A stretch of DNA of 64,000 nucleotides from Candidatus Saccharimonadota bacterium. GTDB taxonomy: Bacteria > Patescibacteriota > Saccharimonadia > Saccharimonadales > Saccharimonadaceae. Position numbers and translations under genes: made by a program. Shown here one piece after another: positions 1-6,316 of the stretch. Position 1 is the stretch's first letter; every line of letters starts with the position of its first letter. The notes beneath the pieces are model-generated. The model worked only from the letters and a program-made list of their open reading frames with translations, searched no databases and was not told the origin of the DNA. The DNA lies in contig JAFRJK010000001.1 in assembly GCA_017432305.1 (NCBI GenBank), forward strand, positions 103,820 to 167,819, written 5' to 3'.

Positions 1-1
1 C

Positions 2-247
2 ATTGAAAAAGCTGTCAAAGAAGCAAAAGCTGGTAAAGTTGAATATCGTGTCGATAAACAATCAATCGTTCACATCGGTCTTGGTAAAACCAACTTCACC
101 GCAAAACAACTTCTAGAAAACGCAAACGTCTTCTTCGACTCTCTAAAGAGCCAAAGACCAGCTTCAATCAAAGGCGCATTTGTTAAAACTGTTTTCGTCA
201 CAACTACCATGGGCCCATCCGTCCCAGTTGAAAACATCTACAACTAA
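2..247 (+). CDS. rplA: 50S ribosomal protein L1, C-terminal part (cut by window edge)
   Basis: The first 82 codons are open from base 2 to a double stop (TAA TAA) at 245-250. The translation contains the typical L1 C-terminal blocks GKVEYRVDKQSIVHIGLGK, LLENANVFFDSLKSQRP and KTVFVTTTMGPSVPV. L1 binds 23S rRNA at the L1 stalk and often represses its own operon by binding mRNA. The N-terminus lies left of the window. L1 is normally followed closely by L10 and L7/L12; here those genes are about 2 kb away, separated by variable cassettes and a membrane protein gene. Confidence 0.95.
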   Translation: MEKAVKEAKAGKVEYRVDKQSIVHIGLGKTNFTAKQLLENANVFFDSLKSQRPASIKGAFVKTVFVTTTMGPSVPVENIYN

Positions 248-253
248 TAAAAT

Positions 254-493
254 TCAAACGCTAGAGGGCGCGAAATTGCCAAATTCCGCGTCCTTTTTTA
301 CGCAACGGATAAGCCTTCCAGCGCCTCGTAATTGGTACGCTGGAAGATAAGCATAGGATGCCCCATTTTCAATTTGGGATCCTAGATAGTAAGCCCAGTC
401 AGCTGTAGCGCTAGCACGATTCCACCAACGCCCGACATCATTGCGCTTGACTAATGCAGCATTTCGGTTATATTCTCCACCCCTCCAAAAATC
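254..493 (-). other. Variable FISUMP-like cassette 1, no start codon
   Basis: Reads DFWRGGEYNRN..., then GRWWNRASATADWAYYLG, and ends GAGRLIRCV; it is open to a stop at 254-256. The conserved core is 300-493. A TAG stop directly precedes the first GAT codon, so it cannot be translated alone. Only the end motifs are shared with the other cassettes. The head faces cassette 2; the tail abuts the rplA terminator. Confidence 0.75.
264..299 (+). terminator. Rho-independent terminator of rplA
   Basis: A GC-rich stem (AGGGCGCGAAATT pairing with AAATTCCGCGTCCT, one G-U) is followed by a T run. The T run directly touches the tail of the first variable cassette (ACGCAACGGAT from base 300). Confidence 0.8.
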
Positions 494-556
494 CTAACAG
501 AGCATTATTAGGATATTATAGTAATTCTGTTCCGATTGGATTTTTGGAGGGGTGGG
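477..556. repeat. Head-to-head cassette linker (cassettes 1/2)
   Basis: Inverted copies of ATTTTTGGAGGGGTGG flank about 45 bp. The left arm carries the CTCTGTTAG stop-type flank and the right arm the GTTCCGATTG (TTG) flank. The inner sequence GAACAGAATTACTATAAT recurs in the linkers at 33126 and 45877. Confidence 0.8.
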
Positions 557-814
557 AATTACTATAATACTTATGGAAAGATTCGGGACCGATCATTCGC
601 GATATCTTGGTGGACTGGTTATGCGGCCTCCGGTACTAATTCAGATTTTTTGGATACATTCCGTGGTGGACAAAATGCTAATATCGGTTTCGGCAAAGCT
701 TTAAAAGGTCTAGGACATGCTCTCCGTTGCGCAACGGATAGAAACTCCTTGCCCGTCAAATATCCCAGCATCAAATCTAACACGCGCAGTAAGAGAACCA
801 CTATTATCTTCTAG
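536..814 (+). CDS. Variable FISUMP-like cassette 2 (TTG-headed, probably silent)
   Basis: TTG at 536 followed by DFWRGGNYYNTYGKIRDR, ISWWTGYAASGTNSD and KGLGHALRCA. The cassette core ends near 737 in the palindrome shared with cassette 3; the rest of the frame only runs through antisense DNA of cassette 3. There is no Shine-Dalgarno sequence before TTG and no signal peptide, so independent expression is doubtful. The C-terminal pattern G-x-G-x-x-x-R-C resembles FISUMP-like domain ends. Confidence 0.6.
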   Translation: MDFWRGGNYYNTYGKIRDRSFAISWWTGYAASGTNSDFLDTFRGGQNANIGFGKALKGLGHALRCATDRNSLPVKYPSIKSNTRSKRTTIIF

Positions 815-931
815 GCCGGTGTTTAATGTAACCCTAGATTTGGATGTTCGCCAATAATTATATGCGCCACCTTGAGCACGGCTAGCACGTCCCTGACTAC
901 GATCATACATCCCACCCCTCCAAAAATCCAA
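710..931 (-). CDS. Variable FISUMP-like cassette 3 (TTG-headed, probably silent)
   Basis: LDFWRGGMYDRSQGRASRAQ, then YNYWRTSKSR and DGQGVSIRCA; the frame stops soon after the tail. The TTG is preceded by GCTCC and not by a ribosome binding site. Tail shared with cassette 2. Its head points toward cassette 4 across an unusually long linker that holds a copy of the structured hairpin repeat. Confidence 0.6.
   Translation of the reverse strand: MDFWRGGMYDRSQGRASRAQGGAYNYWRTSKSRVTLNTGLEDNSGSLTARVRFDAGIFDGQGVSIRCATESMS
724..737. repeat. Tail-to-tail cassette palindrome (cassettes 2/3)
   Basis: CCGTTGCGCAACGG is a perfect palindrome. Each half encodes the IRC(A/V) tail of one cassette, so two convergent cassettes share these bases. 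Confidence 0.8.
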
Positions 932-1075
932 CGGAGCAAGAAGCTGATAAAAAGTAAGTTTACTTACTTTTTAGAAGCGACGCAGGTCCGTCTATATCGA
1001 AGCTAGACGGGGTAAAATTAAACTTTAGTATTAAAGAAAGCTAATATTACTCTGTAGCATTTTTGGAGGGGTGGG
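911..1075. repeat. Long head-to-head cassette linker (cassettes 3/4)
   Basis: Same inverted ATTTTTGGAGGGGTGGG ends as the other linkers but about 130 bp between them instead of 40-50. The extra DNA contains the perfect inverted repeat AAAAAGTAAG/CTTACTTTTT and a CCGTCTA/TAGACGG stem. The arm at 1051-1057 is the CTCTGTAG stop type. Confidence 0.7.
933..1010 (+). repeat. Structured hairpin repeat, copy 1
   Basis: Central inverted repeat at 949-972, then GAAGCGACGCA, enclosed by ACGGAGC and GGTCCGT which pair with one mismatch. It is a divergent member of the family at 8423-8581 and 46155-46246. Confidence 0.5.
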
Positions 1076-1270
1076 ATTTATGAAGTTTCCAATTCCGGTA
1101 AAATTTTAGCCAGAACCGATTATGGTCGTCTTTGGAGCAATACTAGACTATTAGAGAGACTTCGAGGTTCCTGTTTTAACTCTTATGTCCAAAGTAATAA
1201 GGGCACCGTAGTCCCCTCGGGTGGAGATGAAGGTGGGCATGGATATCTCATCCGTTGCGTAGTGTTGTAA
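1058..1270 (+). other. Variable FISUMP-like cassette 4, no start codon
   Basis: HFWRGGIYEVSNSGKILART, YGRLWSNTRLLERLRG and GGHGYLIRCVVL then TAA at 1268. The codon before CAT is TAG, so it has no own start. The stop lies inside a GTGTTGTAA/TTACAACAC hairpin, an arrangement similar to that after cassette 14. Confidence 0.75.
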
Positions 1271-1281
1271 AAATTACAACA
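1262..1281 (+). terminator. Inverted repeat at the end of cassette 4
   Basis: GTGTTGTAA and TTACAACAC pair perfectly around a 2-nt loop; only a short T-rich tail follows. Possibly the original 3' end of the full-length gene from which the cassettes derive. Confidence 0.5.
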
Positions 1282-1334
1282 CTTTGTATAAGATAAATGG
1301 AAAGAAGAAAGGAAAAATCATCAAACCTAAACAA

Positions 1335-2027
1335 TTACCCTTTTACATTACGAATATGAATCTTCCCATCTTTAATTTCGACCGAGCTGTCGCATTTTGC
1401 ATCGTTTTTATTGCATTCTTCATCAACTCTGATGTCTAAACTATGAAAGAAGTCGTCAATGACGCGATTAATATCATCTCTATTGCGTGAAGCCCAAACA
1501 CCACCAGTGACACAGGCAGCAATAAGAAGCCCAACCCCAAGAACAAAGTTAACAATCACTCCAGCAATCCAACCTCTTTTAAGTGAAGATGGCTTAATGA
1601 AGTAGCCGACACAACGTCCGAAGATAATAAACCCGAGGACGATGAAGGCAAAGACCATCGCAATCCCAAGGCTAGCGGCAACAATCAAAAGTGGCTTATC
1701 TGGAATATCTCCAGCAGCAAGTCCCATCATCCCGAAAATCGAAACTGGAATTAGTGCAATTAACTTTGCAACATTAGTAATTAACCCGATAATACCGATA
1801 ATGAGCAGCACAACACGAATCGCAGTCTGGGTACTTGTTTCTTTTGATTTTTCCTCTGTTTTAGCCTCTTTTGGGGCGGTTTTTGGCGCCTTCGGAGCGG
1901 TTTTTGGCGCACTTTTTGCTCTTGTGGTCTTCGAAGCGGTCTTTGCAGTCACTTTCGGCGCAGTTTTTGTCTTCGCCGAAGCAGTTTTGGTTTTAGTATT
2001 CTTCTTAGTAGTACTCTTATTTTCCAT
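1335..2027 (-). CDS. Lysine/alanine/threonine-rich membrane protein, unknown function
   Basis: The 230-residue product has three parts. Residues 1-68 are a low-complexity K/A/T/P tract with repeated APK, TKT and TAPK units. Residues about 69-175 hold three to four hydrophobic segments (TAIRVVLLIIGIIGLI, LIVAASLGIAMVFAFIVLG, WIAGVIVNFVLGVGLLIAA). The tail has two Cys (EECNKNDAKC) and many charges. The ATG lies 6 nt after a TATAAT box (2034-2039), suggesting a leaderless mRNA. It diverges from rplJ. The basic N-terminus may bind nucleic acid or just be a disordered cytoplasmic tail. I do not recognise the family. Confidence 0.75.
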   Translation of the reverse strand: MENKSTTKKNTKTKTASAKTKTAPKVTAKTASKTTRAKSAPKTAPKAPKTAPKEAKTEEKSKETSTQTAIRVVLLIIGIIGLITNVAKLIALIPVSIFGMMGLAAGDIPDKPLLIVAASLGIAMVFAFIVLGFIIFGRCVGYFIKPSSLKRGWIAGVIVNFVLGVGLLIAACVTGGVWASRNRDDINRVIDDFFHSLDIRVDEECNKNDAKCDSSVEIKDGKIHIRNVKG

Positions 2028-2065
2028 AATTTCATTATAACACGCCCGTCAATTTCGCTATACTC

Positions 2066-2094
2066 TTGTAAAAATCCTTCCTTCGTGATATAAT
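2066..2094 (+). promoter_or_regulatory. Promoter of rplJ-rplL
   Basis: TTGTAA and TATAAT with a 17-bp spacer. The transcript would have a leader of about 145 nt before rplJ. Confidence 0.75.
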
Positions 2095-2100
2095 GTACGA

Positions 2101-2244
2101 AGTTACCAAAGACAGCGACGGAAAGAAAACAAAACTTTCTTAATTATGTCGCCGAGGAAAATATCTTTTTTCGAGGTTTTTAGTAACGAATTTTAACAAT
2201 TCACTAGTTTTTAATAATAAATTAATAACCAATGGGAGCCAAAA
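2101..2244 (+). promoter_or_regulatory. Possible L10 leader
   Basis: Long 5' UTR with short complementary blocks (GCGAC with GTCGC; GAAAG with CTTTC; a CGAGG pair around ATATC). L10 operons are commonly autoregulated through such leaders; no family consensus is recognised here. Confidence 0.35.
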
Positions 2245-2769
2245 ATGGCAATTTCAAAGGATAAAAAGAATACATTGGTTGCTGATTTAACCGAGCTTTT
2301 AAATTCTAGCAAAATGACCGTTTACGCTAAATATCAAGGCCTTACAGTTGCTGAACTTCAGGAACTTCGTAAGAACGCTCGTGAAAATGGCGTAAAAATC
2401 AAGGTCGTAAAGAACCGCTTGGTTCGCGTCGCTATGAACTCCGTTGCAGTCTATAAAGATACCGACACAACTGGTCTTACCGGCCAATTACTCTACGCTA
2501 TCTCTGACTCTGACGAAGTCGCTCCTGCAAAAGTGCTCGCTGAGTTTTCTAAGAATCACGACATCTTACAAATTGTAGGTGGTTTTAACGACAGTGGTAA
2601 TAACCTCTCTGATGCTGAGATCAAAGCACTTGCTTCTCTCCCATCGAAGAACGAGCTTATCGCTCAAGTTGTTGCGAACCTTCTTTCCCCAGTCAACGAA
2701 TCTATCTCTGGTCTTGCAAACGGAGTTTCGGAAATCGTTTCTGGCCTTGAAGCAAAAGCAAACGCTTAA
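2245..2769 (+). CDS. rplJ: 50S ribosomal protein L10
   Basis: The 174-residue product has the L10 pattern: N-terminal KKNTLVADLTELLNSSKMTVYAKYQGLTVAELQELRKNAR, the core VKIKVVKNRLVRVA, and NELIAQVVANLLSPVNESISGLANGVSEIV near the C-terminus, where L7/L12 dimers dock. It anchors the L7/L12 stalk to 23S rRNA. The ATG follows GGGAGCC. rplL starts 34 bp downstream, so the two are co-transcribed from the promoter at 2066. The usual L1 neighbour has been displaced by the cassette locus. Confidence 0.97.
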   Translation: MAISKDKKNTLVADLTELLNSSKMTVYAKYQGLTVAELQELRKNARENGVKIKVVKNRLVRVAMNSVAVYKDTDTTGLTGQLLYAISDSDEVAPAKVLAEFSKNHDILQIVGGFNDSGNNLSDAEIKALASLPSKNELIAQVVANLLSPVNESISGLANGVSEIVSGLEAKANA

Positions 2770-2803
2770 ATTAGCAATCTATTAATAAGTAAAGGAATAT
2801 ACT

Positions 2804-3184
2804 ATGGCTGATATCAAAAAATTAGCTGAGGAACTCGTAAACCTCACCGTTCTTGAAGTTAACGAACTTAAGAACACTCTTAAAGATGAATATGGCATCG
2901 AGCCAGCTGCTGCTGCAGCTGTTGCTGTCGCTGCTCCTGCTGCAGGTGATGCAGCTGCTGCCGATGAAGGCAAATCTGAATTCACCGTCGTCCTTAAAGA
3001 CGCTGGTGCACAAAAAATCGCAGTTATCAAAGCTGTTAAAGAAGCTACCGGCCTCGGTCTTGGCGAAGCTAAAGCAATCGTTGACGGTGCTCCTGCAAAC
3101 GTTAAAGAAAAAGTCGCTAAAGACGAAGCTGAAGCTCTCAAGAAAGCTCTTGAAGAAGCTGGCGCTACTGTCGAGCTCGCTTAA
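2804..3184 (+). CDS. rplL: 50S ribosomal protein L7/L12
   Basis: The 126-residue acidic protein has an N-terminal dimerisation helix ([25 protein letters not shown]), an alanine-rich hinge (about residues 37-55) and the factor-binding C-terminal domain ([52 protein letters not shown]). It recruits and stimulates translational GTPases at the ribosomal stalk. Length and domains are normal. An AAAGGAATA block precedes the ATG. A strong terminator follows. Confidence 0.98.
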   Translation: MADIKKLAEELVNLTVLEVNELKNTLKDEYGIEPAAAAAVAVAAPAAGDAAAADEGKSEFTVVLKDAGAQKIAVIKAVKEATGLGLGEAKAIVDGAPANVKEKVAKDEAEALKKALEEAGATVELA

Positions 3185-3221
3185 ACGAACAGAATCGCTT
3201 AGAACTAGTGAATTGTCTTAT

Positions 3222-3257
3222 AAAATAGCATCTCTATCTATTAGGGATGCTATTTTT
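3222..3257 (+). terminator. Terminator of rplJ-rplL
   Basis: AAATAGCATC pairs with GATGCTATTT, followed by a T run. Confidence 0.85.
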
Positions 3258-3303
3258 TATTTCTGTTATATCAACCTAAAATTAGATAAGCATAAGCTTC
3301 TAC

Positions 3304-3332
3304 TTGACTTTTTAATTCATTTGTGCTATAAT
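3304..3332 (+). promoter_or_regulatory. Strong promoter
   Basis: TTGACT and TATAAT with a 17-bp spacer, extended by TGTGC. It drives the small gene at 3420. Confidence 0.85.
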
Positions 3333-3340
3333 AAAAATAT

Positions 3341-3419
3341 AGTAGTCTAATAGTGGACTATTAAAACCATTTGCCCCTTTTATGGATGTAAAAGGGAGAG
3401 AACATTAGGAGGTATTCGT
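3341..3419 (+). promoter_or_regulatory. Structured 5' leader
   Basis: Two hairpins, TAGTC/GACTA and a perfect 8-bp CCCTTTTA/TAAAAGGG, precede a canonical TAGGAGG ribosome binding site. The leader could regulate translation or stabilise the mRNA. Confidence 0.5.
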
Positions 3420-3770
3420 ATGAATACAACAGCAGAGAAAACTTTATATGACATTATCGACGGCCCTAACAGGGACATGCTCTTCGACGCTTGCAAGTAT
3501 GCGTATAGTAATCTTGCAAAAGTCGATATTAGGTTCGCAGTCGCGAAGGCCTATACAGCACCTAAGGATAGCCAAAAAGCCCTGTTTATACCAATCAGGA
3601 CAAAGGATGTCGTAATAACTCAAATCCAGCACGAAGATGGATCCGGCGAATCCTTCAACTTAGTCGGATTCTGCAAGACCGATGTTGAAAGGGAACTTGA
3701 GTTTAAGCCTTGTAATTTCGAGGCCTATTACAACACTAAAACCAGAAATGGCAAAATAAGTTTCTTCTAA
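3420..3770 (+). CDS. Small soluble protein, unknown function
   Basis: The 116-residue product has no membrane segment or recognisable motif. Its sequence is mixed alpha/beta with two Cys (DACKYAYSN, GFCKTD). It has an unusually good expression context: consensus promoter, stable 5' hairpins, AGGAGG seven bases before ATG and a strong terminator as a single-gene unit. Codons avoid the typical neighbour bias slightly (several AGG for Arg). This suggests an abundant or regulated small protein. I do not recognise the family. Confidence 0.75.
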   Translation: MNTTAEKTLYDIIDGPNRDMLFDACKYAYSNLAKVDIRFAVAKAYTAPKDSQKALFIPIRTKDVVITQIQHEDGSGESFNLVGFCKTDVERELEFKPCNFEAYYNTKTRNGKISFF

Positions 3771-3778
3771 ACTCCAAC

Positions 3779-3809
3779 GCCAGGGGCATAAAACCCCTGG
3801 CATTTTTTA
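3779..3809 (+). terminator. Terminator
   Basis: GCCAGGGG and CCCCTGGC around CATAAAA, followed by ATTTTTT. It may serve both the gene to the left and convergent rlmH. Confidence 0.9.
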
Positions 3810-3827
3810 TTCTAAGAATTCTAAAAA

Positions 3828-4259
3828 CTATTCGTGGTGATACTTTCCACCGTGCGAAATCTCTTGCGCACGATAGATTTGTTCAACCATCATAATCCGC
3901 ATCAACATGTGAGGGAAGACTAATTTCGAAAAGCTCCAAACAAAATCGGCTTTATCCCGCGCTGCTTCTGAAACTCCATACGCCCCGCCAATAATAATCA
4001 CTACTTCCGAACTTGCGTTAAAAATCTTGTTTAGTTTATCCGAAAGCTCCGGGGAAGAGATATTTTTGCCCTTCTCATCCGCCAAAATCACGACCTCGTT
4101 CGACTTAAAGTCCCATTTCTCAAGTTTTTTCGCAAGTTTTTCTTCGTCTAAAACTTCCCACTTAACATCAAACGGCTTTTTTAAGCGTTTCTCATATTCT
4201 GCGCACGCTTCTTCCACCCAACCACTCGATTTCTTTCCGCCAGCAATAATTCTTATCAT
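3828..4259 (-). CDS. rlmH: 23S rRNA pseudouridine-1915 N3-methyltransferase RlmH
   Basis: The 143-residue protein is a SPOUT-class methyltransferase of normal length (about 155). It starts MIRIIAGGKKSSGWVEEACAEYEKRL and carries VVILADEKGKNISSPELSDKL, the SAM-binding knot VVIIIGGAYGVSEAARDKAD and the C-terminal FPHMLMRIMMVEQIYRAQEI-SHGGKYHHE. RlmH methylates pseudouridine 1915 in helix 69 of 23S rRNA in assembled ribosomes. It is a single-gene unit convergent with the gene at 3420. Confidence 0.95.
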   Translation of the reverse strand: MIRIIAGGKKSSGWVEEACAEYEKRLKKPFDVKWEVLDEEKLAKKLEKWDFKSNEVVILADEKGKNISSPELSDKLNKIFNASSEVVIIIGGAYGVSEAARDKADFVWSFSKLVFPHMLMRIMMVEQIYRAQEISHGGKYHHE

Positions 4260-4380
4260 TTTGCCTGTTCCCCTTTTCTAATTTCATTGTATTTTATTTT
4301 AGTATTTTTTACAACGCCCGCTGTGGAAAAAGTCGTAAGTCGCCCCTTAAAACCTCAGTATTTTTTTCTTCTAAAAAATC

Positions 4381-4407
4381 TTGACAAAAATATATTGCCG
4401 ATATAAT
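4381..4407 (+). promoter_or_regulatory. Promoter with perfect -35
   Basis: TTGACA followed 15 bp later by TATAAT; an overlapping second TATAAT at 4407-4412 gives a 20-bp spacer. Confidence 0.65.
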
Positions 4408-4444
4408 ATAATATTAATACTATATTAACAGACAGGATGCGAGG

Positions 4445-4963
4445 ATGTCTGAATTACCAGAAAAACAAATAAAGAGGTTACGTTCACTTATCCAAGAGGC
4501 GGAGACTAATTTAGCAGCAGCTAAAGAGCTTTTAATTTCTATTGTTGGCGACGGAGATACTATTACTGCACCTCGCGATGTTACGGTTTCTGATCCTGAA
4601 GGGAAGATTATTGAAGGCGTCTTTGATGGCCAAATTATGATTGACCAAGAAGGGAAGAACTACCCTGTCCCGGCAAACTACGCATCGAAATCTAAACTCG
4701 TCGAAGGCGATATCATGAAACTTACTATCACACCTGATGGAAAGTTCCTCTATAAACAAATCGGTCCAGTCGAGCGAAAAACCGTTATCGGAACCCTCAC
4801 CCACCATGACGATAAATACTTTGTTGAAGTAAACGGCCGTGAATACGAAGTACTTTACGCATCAGTTACTTACTTCCATCTAAAAGAAGGCTCGCAAGTT
4901 TCGGTCGTCATCCCGGCGCAAAACGAAGAAGCAAACTGGGCAGCAGTTGAAGCCGCATTATAA
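4445..4963 (+). CDS. Conserved-looking hypothetical protein with beta-barrel-like core
   Basis: The 172-residue product starts with a predicted helix (PEKQIKRLRSLIQEAETNLAAAKELL). A beta-rich region follows with regularly spaced Gly/Asp turns (VTVSDPEGKIIEGVFDGQ, GDIMKLTITPDGKFLYKQIG, GTLTHHDDKYFVEVNGREYEVL). These turns resemble OB-fold or S1/KOW-like barrels, and no catalytic motif stands out. No Cys, no signal peptide. It is transcribed alone from a strong promoter and ends in a clean terminator. A nucleic-acid or ribosome-associated role is only a guess from the fold-like pattern. Confidence 0.75.
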   Translation: MSELPEKQIKRLRSLIQEAETNLAAAKELLISIVGDGDTITAPRDVTVSDPEGKIIEGVFDGQIMIDQEGKNYPVPANYASKSKLVEGDIMKLTITPDGKFLYKQIGPVERKTVIGTLTHHDDKYFVEVNGREYEVLYASVTYFHLKEGSQVSVVIPAQNEEANWAAVEAAL

Positions 4964-4971
4964 AATTAGTT

Positions 4972-5000
4972 TTAAAGACCGCCGAAAGGCGGTTTTTTCT
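4972..5000 (+). terminator. Terminator
   Basis: GACCGCC GAAA GGCGGTTTTTT. Cassette 5 begins about 30 bp downstream. Confidence 0.9.
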
Positions 5001-5007
5001 ATCCAAA

Positions 5008-5226
5008 TTATTTTTTTATTTTATCCACTACGCAACGGATAGACCTCCCGGCTCCTCTCCACATTCCACCAGCAGGCTCAACCCACCCAGTAGCACTACC
5101 ATTATTACCACCGATAGATACTGTATAGAAGGCTCTATCTGCACTAAGAGCACGGCGAATCCAGAGAATCGACACGACGAGGCGACCACTAACAGTCGGT
5201 TCATATAACCCACCCCTCCAAAAATA
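5008..5226 (-). other. Variable FISUMP-like cassette 5, no start codon
   Basis: YFWRGGLYEPTVSGRLVVSI, LWIRRALSADRAFYTVSIGG and RGAGRSIRCVVDK, open to a TAA at 5008-5010. The core is 5030-5226. The head flank is AATACTCCATTA, a variant of the stop-type arm without the TAG. No start codon is nearby. Confidence 0.75.
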
Positions 5227-5294
5227 TAATGGAGTATTATTAAGATAAGGATGTCTGTTTTTTTGGTTAACCGTTGGATTTTTGGAGGGGTGGG
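5209..5294. repeat. Head-to-head cassette linker (cassettes 5/6)
   Basis: Inverted ATTTTTGGAGGGGTGG ends. The right arm carries TTGGTTAACCGTTG and the inner part AAGATAAGGATGTCTGTTTTTT, both found again in reverse orientation in the linker at 6716. Confidence 0.8.
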
Positions 5295-5606
5295 GCTATG
5301 GCACCTGGTGGGTCATCGTTCATTTGGGGACGTTATCAACAGGCAGTTGCGCATTATTGGCCTAATAGGGCTGCAAGTGCCAATTCTGGTCATGTAATAC
5401 TTACGTTTGTAGATGACAAAGTTAATCAGGGAGCTGTTAGAGTCACGGATTCCTATAGTAGAGGCTTCGGGATTTCTATCCGTTACGCAACGGATGCGAA
5501 TCCCTCTGCCTTTACTACCACCTCCACCTTGCGGGAATACAGCACCGGTATCACTCCCAAAATCTGTGAAAGGGAGAGTGTCAAGATAAGTGCCATTATG
5601 ATTTGA
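5274..5606 (+). CDS. Variable FISUMP-like cassette 6 (TTG-headed, probably silent)
   Basis: LDFWRGGAMAPGGSSFIWGR, AHYWPNRAASANSGHVILTF and SRGFGISIRYA. The usual tail Cys is replaced by Tyr (CGT TAC). The cassette part ends about 5493; the remaining frame is antisense to cassette 7. No ribosome binding site before TTG. Confidence 0.6.
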   Translation: MDFWRGGAMAPGGSSFIWGRYQQAVAHYWPNRAASANSGHVILTFVDDKVNQGAVRVTDSYSRGFGISIRYATDANPSAFTTTSTLREYSTGITPKICERESVKISAIMI

Positions 5607-5702
5607 GCCAATACTTTTTGTCCACCAATACCCGCCTACTATGCGCTGTATAACACGGTTATTCGTATAAACCCCACCCCTCCAAAAATCCAACGGAGAC
5701 AC
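5313..5702 (-). CDS. Variable FISUMP-like cassette 7 (possible GTG or TTG start)
   Basis: GTG at 5702 gives SPLDFWRGGVYTNNRVIQR, then GGYWWTKSIGSNHNGTYLD and SKGRGIRIRCV. The core is about 5482-5692. The rest of the frame is antisense to cassette 6. Its head points outward into the ndk promoter region with no partner head beyond it. Confidence 0.6.
   Translation of the reverse strand: MSPLDFWRGGVYTNNRVIQRIVGGYWWTKSIGSNHNGTYLDTLPFTDFGSDTGAVFPQGGGGSKGRGIRIRCVTDRNPEASTIGIRDSNSSLINFVIYKRKYYMTRIGTCSPIRPIMRNCLLITSPNER
5478..5495. repeat. Tail-to-tail cassette palindrome (cassettes 6/7)
   Basis: ATCCGTTACGCAACGGAT, palindromic except at one base pair; the odd base makes the Cys-to-Tyr change in cassette 6 only. 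Confidence 0.8.
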
Positions 5703-5718
5703 ATTGCTGGAATTGTGG

Positions 5719-5724
5719 TATAAT
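5719..5724 (+). promoter_or_regulatory. -10 box of ndk
   Basis: TATAAT preceded by GTGG. No convincing -35 is visible; the -35 region falls inside the head of cassette 7. Confidence 0.5.
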
Positions 5725-5746
5725 ACAGAAAACTAAAGGAGTTAAA

Positions 5747-6274
5747 ATGGTACAAAAAGCAAAAGATCTTGTCCAAAGAACGCTCGTTTTATGCAAACCT
5801 GATGCGGTTCAACGCGGAATTGTTGGTGAAATTATCCAACGTTTCGAACGTGTAGGACTTAAAATTGTTGGTATTAAAATGGTCGCTCCGGACGCGAAGC
5901 TTTACGAAAAACATTACGAGGAAATTGGAAAACTTATCACTCGTCGTGGTGAGCAAACTTTCCGTTACAACCTTAATTATATGTTAACCGGTCCGGTCAT
6001 TGCGATTTGTCTTGAAGGTATCGAGGCAGTCGAGCTCGTTCGTAAAATTGTTGGCCCAACCGAACCAAAATCGGCACCAATGGGCACAATTCGTGGCGAT
6101 TATTCTCACATGAGCTTTGGCTATTCTGATGCAAAAGGCATTGGCGTTCCTAACCTCGTTCACGCTTCTGGCTCTGTCGAGGAAGCAAAAGACGAAGTCA
6201 AACTCTGGTTTACCGAAGAAGAAACCTACGATTACGAAGATCTTTCCGAAAAGTACACTCGCGGAAACTGGTAA
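5747..6274 (+). CDS. ndk: Nucleoside diphosphate kinase
   Basis: The 175-residue product has the NDK core: RTLVLCKPDAVQRGIVGEII, VGLKIVGIKMV, the substrate-loop region and the active-site histidine (His139 in NLVHASGS). It transfers the gamma phosphate between NTPs and NDPs through a phospho-His. It is longer than the usual 140-150 residues because of an N-terminal extension and a region around TRRGEQTFRYNLNYM. The ATG follows AAAGGAG. It stands alone between two cassette loci whose heads face it from both sides. Confidence 0.95.
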   Translation: MVQKAKDLVQRTLVLCKPDAVQRGIVGEIIQRFERVGLKIVGIKMVAPDAKLYEKHYEEIGKLITRRGEQTFRYNLNYMLTGPVIAICLEGIEAVELVRKIVGPTEPKSAPMGTIRGDYSHMSFGYSDAKGIGVPNLVHASGSVEEAKDEVKLWFTEEETYDYEDLSEKYTRGNW

Positions 6275-6281
6275 TTACTAT

Positions 6282-6307
6282 AAAAGCGTGCTAAAAGCAC
6301 GCTTTTT
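6282..6307 (+). terminator. Terminator of ndk
   Basis: AAAAGCGTGC TAAAA GCACGCTTTTT. The head flank of cassette 8 (TGGTGTTCTCTTG) follows directly. Confidence 0.9.
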
Positions 6308-6316
6308 GGTGTTCTC

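Noticed and set aside
254..1270. Cassettes as integron gene cassettes or CRISPR units
   Set aside because: They have no integrase gene, no attC-like folded site at one end only, alternate in orientation, and are full coding segments; no regular direct repeats with short spacers are present.
254..1270. Diversity-generating retroelement template repeats
   Set aside because: No reverse transcriptase gene is in the window and the variation is not limited to adenine positions; whole central segments differ.
1642..2040. Hydrophobic plus-strand frame opposite the K/A-rich membrane protein
   Set aside because: It is the mirror of the Lys/Ala-rich coding strand; the minus frame has a leaderless promoter and realistic topology.
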